From: Croceivirga sp.
Lineage (GTDB): Bacteria > Bacteroidota > Bacteroidia > Flavobacteriales > Flavobacteriaceae
Assembly (NCBI GenBank): GCA_028281025.1
Contig: JANQKR010000038.1
Location: forward strand, 1-64,000
Reading direction: 5' to 3'
Length of the DNA stretch: 64,000 nt
This document shows positions 43,157 to 51,815 of the stretch, in pieces. The position numbers and the translations under genes are program-made. Every line of letters starts with the position of its first letter. Position 1 is the stretch's first letter. Under the pieces are notes generated by a model. That model did no database searches. It was not told the DNA's origin and was given only the letters and a program-made list of their open reading frames with translations.

Positions 43157-44158
43157 CTAACAGAAGAAAAAGAAATCCTTCATGGATTCTTGTCCCAGGT
43201 CCTTTAGGTATTTCCTTATTTCGATTTGGGCTTGCCCATTGGCGACGGTAATAATACTTTGGGGTCGTTGCAAGGTTTTTAAGGCACCAAAGTGTTTTAG
43301 TTCCTTCCCGTATATCTTTTTATCAATTTTATTGGGATTATCACAGAGCCAAGTGAATTGGATATGGTTTTCCAATAATCTTTTTGCAATGGTTTTCCCT
43401 TTAAAACCTGCGCCCCAAATCACCAATGGCCTGGTGAGATCATGCTCCAGTTTTAAAAAGTAATGGATTTTTATATCCAAAAAATAGTTTTGGGCGTAGT
43501 GTTCATGGGTTCTTGAAGTGCGGGTATCATAATCCCGCCAAAGATGGAGTACCTGGGTACAGGAAATAACCTTCAATCCTTTTTCATAAAATCGAAAGGT
43601 AAGATCGTAATCTTCGGGATATCTGTTTGGCAGAAAGCCCTCACTGGCTTCAAAGTCATTGCGATGGGCCATCCAACAAGGGGAAGGGATAACACATTCC
43701 TTATAGATTTCCGAATAATTGTTTCCCTTGGCGGTCAATTGGTTCAACCACCGTTCATAGCGATTATAACCATCGCTGATTCCGCTTTGGGAAAAATAAT
43801 GTACCTGTCCAACGGCCAAATGCCCTGGGCCATATTCCTGCAGTGATTCTACCATTATTTCCAGTCTATTGGGTTTCATGATATCATCGGAGTCCATTCG
43901 CGTAATGAATTCCCCACGGGCATGCGAATACGCCGTTTGCAATGCGGGTATAATCCCTGAGCCCTTGTTCTGAAACAATCGGATTCTCTTATCCTTGATT
44001 GCATATTGGGAAACCAATGCATTACTATGGTCCAAAGAACCATCATTTACTGCCAGAACTTCCCACTTCACGTAGGTTTGACCTAGAATGGAATCGAGGC
44101 ATTCCGGTAAAAAAGGGGCGGTGTTCTTAAAGGGAATGATGATACTTACCAAAACCAA
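43157..44158 (-). CDS. Glycosyltransferase family 2 with C-terminal nucleotide-binding-like domain
   Basis: A 333-residue protein. The GT-A domain (about 1-235) has VSIIIPFKNTAPFLPECLDS, VLAVNDGSLDHS and the DxD-like TRMDSDDIMKPNRL. From about 245 a second domain starts RPLVIWGAGFKGKTIAKRLL, a Rossmann GxGxxG-like motif, and ends in PQSIITVANGQAQIEIRKYL. This C-terminal part resembles the NAD/CoA-binding-like modules attached to some sugar enzymes. The start codon is TTG at 44158: an in-frame TAG lies two codons upstream and no ATG precedes the conserved IIIPF. Confidence 0.82.
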   Translation of the reverse strand: MVLVSIIIPFKNTAPFLPECLDSILGQTYVKWEVLAVNDGSLDHSNALVSQYAIKDKRIRLFQNKGSGIIPALQTAYSHARGEFITRMDSDDIMKPNRLEIMVESLQEYGPGHLAVGQVHYFSQSGISDGYNRYERWLNQLTAKGNNYSEIYKECVIPSPCWMAHRNDFEASEGFLPNRYPEDYDLTFRFYEKGLKVISCTQVLHLWRDYDTRTSRTHEHYAQNYFLDIKIHYFLKLEHDLTRPLVIWGAGFKGKTIAKRLLENHIQFTWLCDNPNKIDKKIYGKELKHFGALKTLQRPQSIITVANGQAQIEIRKYLKDLGQESMKDFFFFC

Positions 44159-44228
44159 TTGCTACTGTATGGGAATATAAAAGTAAGAAATGGTCGCTCT
44201 TTGATTCATGGGCCGTGAGGGCTTTTTG

Positions 44229-44924
44229 TTATTCCTGAAGCACCTTGCCAATGGCCTTTTCCACCAGTTTTTCCATTACCGCATATCCTTCTTTGGTAAG
44301 ATGGACTTCATCCGTGGTATAGGCCTCAGGTAAGCCATTACGATCATCGACCATTGCCGAAAAGTAATCCAAATAAGGAACCTTGTGTTCTGTGCTCATT
44401 TGTCTGAGCATTTCGTTCAACTTCGGAATTTTAATATTTGGGGCTTTGCCCGGGCGCCAAGGATAATCGTAGGCCGGCAACACCGAACAAACGATCGGAA
44501 TAATATGGTTCGCCTTGGCCAGTTCTACCATGGAAAGCATATTGTCCCGTATTTGTTCCAATGTAATTGGGCCCGTATTTTCCGCAATATCATTGGTGCC
44601 AGCTAAAATGACTACAATTTTTGGGTTGAGGTCAATGACGTCCTGCCGAAATCGAAGCAGCATTTGTGGGGTAGTCTGCCCTCCAATACCACGATTTACA
44701 TAAGGCTTGCCTTCAAAAAATTTGGGATTTGCCTGCAACCAGCCTTCCGTTATACTGTTCCCCATAAAGACCACGCGATTATTTTGGGAGTTATGAAGTT
44801 CCAATGCCAAATTTTCGTTTTGATACTTTTTTAAATTGGCCCAGTCCTGTGCAATGGCAGTATTCTTCTGAAAAAAGCCCAATAAAAGGGATGCAGTTAC
44901 CATTACAAATTTTAATTTGGTCAT
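44229..44924 (-). CDS. Secreted SGNH/GDSL hydrolase
   Basis: A 231-residue exported hydrolase with signal peptide (FVMVTASLLLGFFQKNTAIAQ). Block I is VFMGNSITEGW (nucleophile Ser), block III is VVILAGTNDIAENTG (Asn oxyanion), and block V is YTTDEVHLTKEGY (Asp-x-x-His). RGIGGQTTPQMLLRF forms block II with its Gly. The family includes esterases and acyl-hydrolases acting on sugars or lipids; the substrate is unknown. Downstream of it is the GT2 gene at 70 bp. Confidence 0.9.
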   Translation of the reverse strand: MTKLKFVMVTASLLLGFFQKNTAIAQDWANLKKYQNENLALELHNSQNNRVVFMGNSITEGWLQANPKFFEGKPYVNRGIGGQTTPQMLLRFRQDVIDLNPKIVVILAGTNDIAENTGPITLEQIRDNMLSMVELAKANHIIPIVCSVLPAYDYPWRPGKAPNIKIPKLNEMLRQMSTEHKVPYLDYFSAMVDDRNGLPEAYTTDEVHLTKEGYAVMEKLVEKAIGKVLQE

Positions 44925-44950
44925 GATTGCCTTTTCCCTAAATGTAAAGA

Positions 44951-45226
44951 TTATTGGCTAAAAAGCCACCATAGGACTAACAGAAGAAAAATAGTTATTC
45001 CAAAGGCTATCCAACCCTTCCTTTTGAGCTTTTTATTGTATAGGCGCATTTGTGCCCTGACCTTAATAATATCGTCCTTTGTAGATTTTTTAAATTGAAG
45101 CTCTGTTACTGAAGATTTTCCATAAACGTCCCTATTGGTCTTTCGATTTCTCCTTTGGGAACGTAAAAGTGCCCTATTGTTTTCCGTAACATTTTTAGCG
45201 TGTTGTGCAAACCCTCCGCCTCCCAT
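44951..45226 (-). CDS. Small tail-anchored membrane protein
   Basis: A 91-residue protein starting MGGGGFAQHAKNVTENNRAL. It has a basic polar body (RSQRRNRKTNRDVYG; TELQFKKSTKDDIIKVR) and one C-terminal hydrophobic span (GWIAFGITIFLLLVLWWLF). Proteins with this MGGG...N-terminus and tail span recur in Flavobacteriaceae; no function is known. An ATG two codons further upstream is also possible. It lies 26 bp upstream of the SGNH gene and is probably co-transcribed. Confidence 0.7.
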   Translation of the reverse strand: MGGGGFAQHAKNVTENNRALLRSQRRNRKTNRDVYGKSSVTELQFKKSTKDDIIKVRAQMRLYNKKLKRKGWIAFGITIFLLLVLWWLFSQ

Positions 45227-45303
45227 AATCATAAATTTGTAATATGAGTAGTGAAAAGAAGAATTTTGTTACAAATAATTTAATAAAAACACAGTATTGT
45301 AAT

Positions 45304-45936
45304 CTATATTTTAACAGAATCAAGGTATTCTTGAAAATTATTAAAATAAGCGCCCATGTATCTTCCGTCAACCAACCCATGGTGCGCCTGCACGGACAGG
45401 GGCATCAACGTCCTACCATTTTGTTCAAGGAATTTGCCCCAGGAGATTCGGGGAACACTATCATGGGGATGATAACTCATAGCATGTTGTAAGCCGGTAA
45501 AACTGACCCACGGAATGGCAGACATAAAAAGATAGTCGTCCCTGTCGGGTTCATCCTCAACGGAAGGGCTCGTCCTCATTCGCTCCTGCACTTGATTCGC
45601 TTCTTGGATAAAAATACTAAGTTCTGGCTGATACCTTACCGTACAGAAACTAAAAACATCCGTTCCATCCGTTGGAACGGTAAAAGATGGATGGACAAGT
45701 TCATGTTCCACCACTTCATCCTTTCGTATCCTCCATCGAAACTCTTTGATTCCATTGGCCGTTTTGGAAAGTCCGTGCACTAAGGTAAGGGTCAAGGGCA
45801 GATTGTTGGCTTTGACCCACCGCAAGAATATGGTAATATCCACATTGGCGGTAAGATTGAAGTGGGGATGGTTCATCCCATGAAAAAATTCAAAATGTTT
45901 TTTCCTATGGGGATTTTCAAAAACTATTTTCTTCAT
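45304..45936 (-). CDS. CAT-like acetyltransferase (CatA family)
   Basis: A 210-residue trimeric-type chloramphenicol-acetyltransferase homologue. It starts IVFENPHRKKHFEFFHGMNHPHFNLTANVDIT in the family manner (shown: KHFEFFHGMNHPHFNL), and has the catalytic HHGLVDG near the C-terminus, equivalent to HHAVCDG. The active-site Ser148 region of true CAT (FDSF or FTSF) reads FTGL here, so the Ser that stabilises the transition state appears to be Gly. It may therefore be a CAT-fold enzyme with another acceptor. Its ATG overlaps the upstream gene's stop by 4 nt. Confidence 0.8.
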   Translation of the reverse strand: MKKIVFENPHRKKHFEFFHGMNHPHFNLTANVDITIFLRWVKANNLPLTLTLVHGLSKTANGIKEFRWRIRKDEVVEHELVHPSFTVPTDGTDVFSFCTVRYQPELSIFIQEANQVQERMRTSPSVEDEPDRDDYLFMSAIPWVSFTGLQHAMSYHPHDSVPRISWGKFLEQNGRTLMPLSVQAHHGLVDGRYMGAYFNNFQEYLDSVKI

Positions 45937-46511
45937 TGTTTTTTTGGAGGCGAAATCATAATATGGGCCCTATGGGTGCCCGGGTCCATAATCCAGGCAT
46001 GTCCGGGCGGGGTAGGGGTAGTGGGTAAGCCCGTGGATTCCCCGGTGGCAAAGGGAATGTAGAACACATAGCGAAGGTAGGGGTTCTCGATTTCCTTGGT
46101 GTCCGGATTCACCTCACCTGTGAATACACAAAGGGTGGCCTTGTCCGGCATCTTAAGCTTACCTGATTTCACTTCATTCTCACGAATGTCAAAAATCTCT
46201 TGGAACTCCTTGCCCTGGGCTTTTAACTCCCGTCCCCTGGCCATAAAAGGGTCCAAATCCTTGTGATAGGCCGCAGTGGAGAACTTGTCATTTTTGGGAT
46301 CATCCGCCAGGGCTATATAATCATTGGAACCTTCCCTTAGGGTCGTAAAGTTTCCATTGGAATCATACCCATACACCATGGCTCCGTCCTGATAATCCTT
46401 TGGCACGGCCATCAAAGCTGTTTTTATTTGCCATTCTTTTGGGGGAACTTCCTGGCTTTGTGTGGTTGTAATTACACAAAGTAGACTGATTGTTAACGCT
46501 ATTCTTTTCAT
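45933..46511 (-). CDS. Exported protein of unknown function
   Basis: A 192-residue secreted protein (signal peptide MKRIALTISLLCVITTTQSQ). I chose the ATG at 46511 for this reason. The body has NGNFTTLREGSNDYIALADD and AYHKDLDPFMARGRELKAQG, and it ends in ATGESTGLPTTPTPPGHAWI and HRAHIMISPPKKQ. There is no CxxCH haem motif. I do not recognise the family. The start lies 4 bp after the S10 peptidase stop, and its stop overlaps the CAT-like start, so the three form one operon. Confidence 0.75.
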   Translation of the reverse strand: MKRIALTISLLCVITTTQSQEVPPKEWQIKTALMAVPKDYQDGAMVYGYDSNGNFTTLREGSNDYIALADDPKNDKFSTAAYHKDLDPFMARGRELKAQGKEFQEIFDIRENEVKSGKLKMPDKATLCVFTGEVNPDTKEIENPYLRYVFYIPFATGESTGLPTTPTPPGHAWIMDPGTHRAHIMISPPKKQ

Positions 46512-46515
46512 GGTT

Positions 46516-48003
46516 TTAATATTTTGCAGATTCACCTTTGGTCATGGTTCGTAGAATAAAGGCCCTTAAATCCTCATTGGCTTTTTGTAGATCTTCACGC
46601 CTTAGGTACATCATATGGCCGGAACGATACCCTTTAAATTCAAACCGGTCTTTCATTCGCCCACTGGGATCTACCTGCCACATGGTGTATTTGGCATTGA
46701 AGTAGGTGGTGGCACCATCGTAATAACCGGACTGTACCAGAACGTTCAAATACGGATTCTGTGCCATGGCCTGTCTTAGGTTGTCCCTGGTATTGTCGTT
46801 TTCGTTGTTCCAAGGCCTTACGGGACCAAACATATTGTATTTAATATCCGTTTTAAATTTTAACTCCTCTTGGAGATAGTAATTGATGGCAGGGGTAAAA
46901 CTGTGTAACCACGAGGTGATTTCAGAGTTGTAATCCGGACGCATACCGATTAATTTTTTGTCGATACCCCTATATCGGCTGTCCAATCTTCCAACCGTAT
47001 ATCCCCCACGCTCTTTCATTAGATTTTTCCAAAAGAATGCAGTGGGTACATCAAGATTATGATCCAAAATATCCTTCTCCTTTAATCCCGAATAAAACGC
47101 CATTTTTTTGGCAACTGCATTTCGTTCGGAATCGGAAATGAATCCTCCCTTGGCAATCGCAGGGATCAAAGTATTTATGGTATATTCCTCGGATTCCGGA
47201 AGGATTTCCAACAGGTCCTTGCTTTGTAATTCGGCAGGTAATGCCTTATGGTGCCATGCTGCGGCCGTATAATACGGAAGGTTCAACGCACTGGAAACGG
47301 GACCACCAACCCGAATCACCTTATAATCGGCCGGCGAAACCATAATGACCCCATTCAAATACATCCATTGTTGGTTTTGGAGGGCCAAGGAGAGTCCCAT
47401 AACACGGGTTCCACCATAGCTCTCGCCAATGATGTATTTAGGGGAACGCCAGCGGTTATTTCGGGTAACAAAGGTGTTCATCCATTCCGCCAAATATTTT
47501 ACATCGGCATTGATGCCAAAAAACATATCCCTATCCACTTCCTCACCCGTTTCGGGAATAGTTCTGGAATAACCTGTATTCGCTGGGTTTATGAATACAA
47601 TATCCGTCACATCCAGAACGGAATACGGATTTTCCTTTACCCCATACGGTTGAACGGGGTATCCTTCATCATCAATTTTTAAAATCCGGGGCCCGGTATA
47701 GGCCAGGTGCATCCAAACGGAACCGGAACCGGGGCCTCCATTGAACGAAAACAATAAAGGGCGTTCCTCCCTATTTTTCACATTGTTTCGGGTGTAGTAG
47801 GTGTAATGTAATGCGGCAATTGGTTTTCCCGTTTTATCCCAAACGGGCTGTGTACCCGTGGTAGCTGTGTAAGAAAACGAGGTTCCTTTTACCGTAACAC
47901 TGTGTTGCGTGGTAACCGTGGTATCTATTGGTAATTTTCGTTCTTGGGCAACAACGAGACTGGTTATGCAAAGGATACAAAAATAGAGTAGCTTTTTTTT
48001 CAT
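46516..48003 (-). CDS. Secreted S10 family serine carboxypeptidase-like protein
   Basis: A 495-residue exported peptidase with signal peptide (YFCILCITSLVVAQ). The oxyanion segment is FSFNGGPGSGSVWMHLAYTGP, the nucleophile is in IGESYGGTRVMGLSLAL, and the His is in YRSGHMMYLR. These are the landmarks of serine carboxypeptidases (S10), with Ser-Asp-His. It heads a three-gene operon with an exported protein and a CAT-like enzyme. The probable location is the periplasm. Confidence 0.9.
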   Translation of the reverse strand: MKKKLLYFCILCITSLVVAQERKLPIDTTVTTQHSVTVKGTSFSYTATTGTQPVWDKTGKPIAALHYTYYTRNNVKNREERPLLFSFNGGPGSGSVWMHLAYTGPRILKIDDEGYPVQPYGVKENPYSVLDVTDIVFINPANTGYSRTIPETGEEVDRDMFFGINADVKYLAEWMNTFVTRNNRWRSPKYIIGESYGGTRVMGLSLALQNQQWMYLNGVIMVSPADYKVIRVGGPVSSALNLPYYTAAAWHHKALPAELQSKDLLEILPESEEYTINTLIPAIAKGGFISDSERNAVAKKMAFYSGLKEKDILDHNLDVPTAFFWKNLMKERGGYTVGRLDSRYRGIDKKLIGMRPDYNSEITSWLHSFTPAINYYLQEELKFKTDIKYNMFGPVRPWNNENDNTRDNLRQAMAQNPYLNVLVQSGYYDGATTYFNAKYTMWQVDPSGRMKDRFEFKGYRSGHMMYLRREDLQKANEDLRAFILRTMTKGESAKY

Positions 48004-48114
48004 TTTCGTTTTGAATTGGTCTCTGTTAAAAATAGGGATTTTGGATAAGAATAAGCTAAAGTTTGTGTTGGAAGGGAAACTATTCTTTAACTTGAAAACG
48101 AAACGAATGGAACA

Positions 48115-49251
48115 ATGAAAGCGTTAAGTCGAAGAAAATTCGCAAAGACCCTGTCCAAAGGAGTAGGAGCAACCACTTTGATGGCAAATGTGCCTTTGGC
48201 CTGTGCCATGTCAGGTTCCAATCAAAAGAAGAAACTGGGTGTGGCTTTGGTGGGTCTTGGAAGTTACAGTACCTATCAGTTGGCACCGGCTTTGATGGAT
48301 ACCGAACATTGTTATTTGGCAGGGATAGTGACCGGTACCCCGGCCAAGGCGAAAACATGGGCCAATAGGTACAATATTCCCGAGGGCAATATTTTTAACT
48401 ATGGCAATTTTGATGCAATCAAGGAGAATAGGGAAATTGATGTGGTCTATGTTGTACTTCCCAATTCCATGCATGCGGAATTTTCCATCCGGGCGGCAAA
48501 AGCGGGTAAACATGTAATTTGCGAGAAACCCATGGCCATGGACGTAAGGGAATGTGATGAAATCATCAAAGCGTGCAAAGATGCTGGGGTAAAACTGGGA
48601 ATGGGCTACCGCTTGCACTCCGAACCCTATACGCAAGAAGTGAAGCGTTTTGTAAGGGAGAAAACGTTCGGCGAAGTCCTTTATGTATCTGCAGATGCGG
48701 CCTATCGGTCTACGTCCAACCCCAATCAATGGCGTTTGGATAGAAAATTGTCCGGTGGTGGTGCCTTGGTCAATATGGGTGTTTATGCCATACAGAGCGC
48801 AATCTATGGAACTGGGCAAAATCCTATTTCGGTCCAGGCACAGGAATACAGCACCCGTCCAGAATACTTTAAGGATACCGATGAAACCATAACGGCCCAA
48901 TTTGAGTTTCCCAGTGGGGCAGTGGCCAATATGATGACCTCCCATAACGTGATAGCCAACCGACTTTACGCCACATGTGAGAACGGGTGGTTTGAATTGG
49001 ACCCTGCAAGTACCTATATTCCATTGGCCGGAAGGACTTCACGAGGGGAATTGGACTTTAAACAGGAAAGTCAACAAAAACTACAAATGGATGATTTCGC
49101 CAAGCATATTCTTTACGATGCCCCCAATTTAGCCCCCGGGGAAATGGGAAAACGGGATATGATGATCGTGGAGGCCATTTACAAGTCGATACGGGAGGGC
49201 GGTAAGAAGCAATCTTTGGATTTTGAGCCTGGTTACGGCTTCGGGAGTTGA
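48115..49251 (+). CDS. Tat-exported Gfo/Idh/MocA family oxidoreductase
   Basis: A 378-residue NAD(P)-dependent oxidoreductase. The twin-arginine motif SRRKFAK in the first 10 residues and the following hydrophobic stretch (GVGATTLMANVPLACAMSG) predict Tat export with a folded cofactor. The Rossmann part has VALVGLGSYSTYQLAPAL, and EKPMAMDVRECDEI is the conserved EKP motif. SADAAYRSTSNPNQWRLDR and GGGALVNMGVYAIQSAIYG follow, as in glucose-fructose oxidoreductase-like members. The sugar substrate is unknown. Confidence 0.9.
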   Translation: MKALSRRKFAKTLSKGVGATTLMANVPLACAMSGSNQKKKLGVALVGLGSYSTYQLAPALMDTEHCYLAGIVTGTPAKAKTWANRYNIPEGNIFNYGNFDAIKENREIDVVYVVLPNSMHAEFSIRAAKAGKHVICEKPMAMDVRECDEIIKACKDAGVKLGMGYRLHSEPYTQEVKRFVREKTFGEVLYVSADAAYRSTSNPNQWRLDRKLSGGGALVNMGVYAIQSAIYGTGQNPISVQAQEYSTRPEYFKDTDETITAQFEFPSGAVANMMTSHNVIANRLYATCENGWFELDPASTYIPLAGRTSRGELDFKQESQQKLQMDDFAKHILYDAPNLAPGEMGKRDMMIVEAIYKSIREGGKKQSLDFEPGYGFGS

Positions 49252-49455
49252 AAAAGACGGTTGAAAATCGCAACTGAGTGCTACTTGAATAGTACATGCA
49301 GGATGTGGTTTTCCCATTGACACCCGTAATTTGGTTTCCTAACGTCCAGCTAATATTGACATATGCAATTGCTAAACTGATTTGGAGTCCGTCCCCAAAA
49401 GTTCATAACTATAGACTCAGTTCGGACATTCACTTTTAGCCTTTGTCCCGCTGCG
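49252..49455. other. Intergenic, no feature seen
   Basis: Two hundred base pairs between convergent genes. I see no ORF, RNA gene or clear terminator hairpin here. Confidence 0.5.
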
Positions 49456-50187
49456 TCATTTTTCCGGTAAATAATCCCCCAGTAAATTCCAGTCCATGCT
49501 GTTTCCCCATCCTTGTCCATGGTCACTTGTATTTTTTACTTTGTGGCCATCTCCAATGGTATGTTCACCGAAACTGAGCAAAGAGAGTATAGTGCCGGGG
49601 CGTAGATGTTCGCTGGCCCAACTCATGGGAGAATCTCCATTTGCATCTTTTTCCGTTTTGTCCGCGCCATTTTCAATAAGAAAGCTGATCGTTCGTTCAT
49701 CAGCATAGGCCGCTGCCCGATGTAAGGGTGTTTCTCCCTTGGTTCTTACGTCGCGCATGAAAGCACCCGTTTCCACACCGGGAAGGGTTTTGGCATTGAC
49801 ATTCGCTCCCTTTTCCACCAATAGTTTGACCACATAATGGTAATAGGGTCTACCTGCCTTGGCTAGGGCGTTATGCAACGGTGTTTCATTGGTCTTGTCA
49901 ATAATGGCATTAACATTAGCTCCATGGTTTATCAAAAAGTCACAAACCTTCCAGTGCCCAAAAAATGCGGCGTTTCCCAATTCCTCATTTAAATCAATAC
50001 TTTCGAGTGTTCCACCATATTCCAAAATTGCTTTCAAGGCGGTAGTATCATTATAATAGACAAGCCATTGCATCGGTTTTACCGGACCGTTATGAAGCAA
50101 TTCTTTCCAATTGTCCTTTTTGAAGAGCTGAAAAATATAATCTGTACGTCCCCTGCCAATGAACTCGATGATCTTTTTAACTTCCAT
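49456..50187 (-). CDS. Ankyrin repeat protein
   Basis: A 243-residue cytosolic protein made mainly of ankyrin repeats. Clear units include GNAAFFGHWKVCDFLINHGANVNA, TPLHNALAKAGRPYYHYVVKLLVEKGANVNA (seen as ETPLHNALAKAG...VKLLVEKGANVN) and TPLHRAAAYADERTISFLIENGADKTEKD. Ankyrin repeats mediate protein-protein binding. No secretion signal or enzymatic domain is visible. It stands alone. Confidence 0.88.
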   Translation of the reverse strand: MEVKKIIEFIGRGRTDYIFQLFKKDNWKELLHNGPVKPMQWLVYYNDTTALKAILEYGGTLESIDLNEELGNAAFFGHWKVCDFLINHGANVNAIIDKTNETPLHNALAKAGRPYYHYVVKLLVEKGANVNAKTLPGVETGAFMRDVRTKGETPLHRAAAYADERTISFLIENGADKTEKDANGDSPMSWASEHLRPGTILSLLSFGEHTIGDGHKVKNTSDHGQGWGNSMDWNLLGDYLPEK

Positions 50188-50279
50188 ATCGTATTGGATT
50201 CGGATAATTCCGTATTAAGGATAAAACAGCATTGATTTTCAATACCTTAGCTGTCATTACTTGCACAAAAAATTAAATT

Positions 50280-51425
50280 TCATACCTTTTTGAACCTATC
50301 CTCAAAGTCCAAATTGTTTTTGATCCAAATAAGGATAGGTGGTATGCACATACTAAGGTAAGAAATGTCAAATTGGTGATTGAAAAGGGTCGTATGCCAT
50401 CCAACTTGCACAATTGTAAAGATCATTCCGATAAAGGGTATCATAAAAATGATCAAGGCACTATAGAAAATAAGGTCATTATGTTTTTTTGTAAGCCAGG
50501 GAATATAAAAAGTAGTAAATAACAACAGGTAAGCGATGAAAGGGGCTTTGTTTGTTTGAAGGGAGATTGGATTGAGATTTCTCAACGTAGCCCAATTAGG
50601 AACGGATAAAAGCGTGGGTAGACAAATGGTGAGGCCCATTAGGGCCATTGATAGCACTATTTTAATTTTAATCCCCATTTCACTTTGCCAAAAATCCCGC
50701 AGAAATAAAATGACCAATGGAACAACAACGACAGCTCTTGTCAATACAAAAAATGAGATCAGCGCTCCCCATACCATAGGTTTCTTAAACAAATCCCCAT
50801 GATATTTTTTCTTCCAGTATTCAATAAAAAGAAAAACAAGAAAGAGATTACTGACCAAATCACTTTTTGCCAGGATTTCCCAAATCAAAGCTGGGGAGGA
50901 AAGGTAAAGAAACAGCATAAAAAAGGACGTTTTTTCTGCGTTACATGTTTTGAACAGGAAAAAGGAAAATACTATAAAGACAAATACTTGTAAATATCCT
51001 ACATCACCTAGCATATAGAATGGCAGGCCCAGGAACCCCAACGCCGGAAAATTAGAACTCATCTGGCCTAAATGGTCTTTTCGGGAATAGGGGTATTTAC
51101 CTTCAGTTATTCCTTGAACCGTCAACTCTAGGGCGGACCATCTATCCACATTGAGACTGTCCCCATCTATGCTCAGGACAACAAGGGTGCATACAACGGA
51201 AAATACTCCAACGATTGTCCAGTATAAAATGACCAGTGTTGATTCTTTCAAAGGTGGAATAGCCGTTTTTCTAAGAAAAAAAATCGTGCACCCAATGAGA
51301 CTTGTATACATCAAAGGAGGGATCAAGGGTAAGGAAAATCCCAGTCCTTTTCCATATTTATAGGTGAAAAGAGCATTAATGAAAATATAAATACTGACAA
51401 GAATGATACCTTGGGCCTTGCTCAT
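50280..51425 (-). CDS. Polytopic membrane protein, GT-C-like
   Basis: A 381-residue integral membrane protein with about 10 hydrophobic spans. Features such as the early extracytoplasmic loop with ITEGKYPYSRKDHLGQ and the periplasmic Tyr/Trp-rich turn suggest a GT-C type mannosyl/arabinosyl-transferase-like fold, but no diagnostic Asp pair is certain. Base composition is visibly A/T-richer than neighbours. It is monocistronic, with no glycan genes adjacent. Function uncertain. Confidence 0.6.
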   Translation of the reverse strand: MSKAQGIILVSIYIFINALFTYKYGKGLGFSLPLIPPLMYTSLIGCTIFFLRKTAIPPLKESTLVILYWTIVGVFSVVCTLVVLSIDGDSLNVDRWSALELTVQGITEGKYPYSRKDHLGQMSSNFPALGFLGLPFYMLGDVGYLQVFVFIVFSFFLFKTCNAEKTSFFMLFLYLSSPALIWEILAKSDLVSNLFLVFLFIEYWKKKYHGDLFKKPMVWGALISFFVLTRAVVVVPLVILFLRDFWQSEMGIKIKIVLSMALMGLTICLPTLLSVPNWATLRNLNPISLQTNKAPFIAYLLLFTTFYIPWLTKKHNDLIFYSALIIFMIPFIGMIFTIVQVGWHTTLFNHQFDISYLSMCIPPILIWIKNNLDFEDRFKKV

Positions 51426-51815
51426 TTTTTAAATAGGTGCTTGTTTTTTATGGTCCTTCCAGTGGCGTTGTTGGAAACAAAAGGGTTCCGCGCATACTTT
51501 AGGAGCATAAATTGAGTAAATCCCAATACCCAAAAAATTGAATAGTAATAGATGGACCTAACAAGAAATAAGTGGACCTATAGGCCAGCTTTATGTGGTT
51601 TTTGATATACAAATCCCCTATGTTTCTTAGGAACAGGCCATTAGTTTTTTCCTTGCATTTAGCCCTATCAAGACCAATTCTAAGTATTAACCTTCTATTA
51701 AAAGCTTAACTTTTATTTCATCAACTCTTGACAGTATCACCACGACTGCTTAACCTCTCCAGCTGCTCGCTAAAAGTATTTTTGGGGCATACGAAAACCT
51801 AAAAAGCTTTAAATC
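51426..51815. other. Intergenic, promoter-like box only
   Basis: A 390-bp A/T-rich gap. I see no ORF with support. The only signal is TATTTTTG at 51777-51784, a -7 type box 31 bp before the PhoX-like gene; no TTG lies at the right spacing. Confidence 0.5.

Noticed and set aside
49263-49278. A sequence like the MerC operator half-site (GCAACTGAGT)
   Set aside because: Only the left half matches; it lies in a convergent intergenic gap without a promoter.
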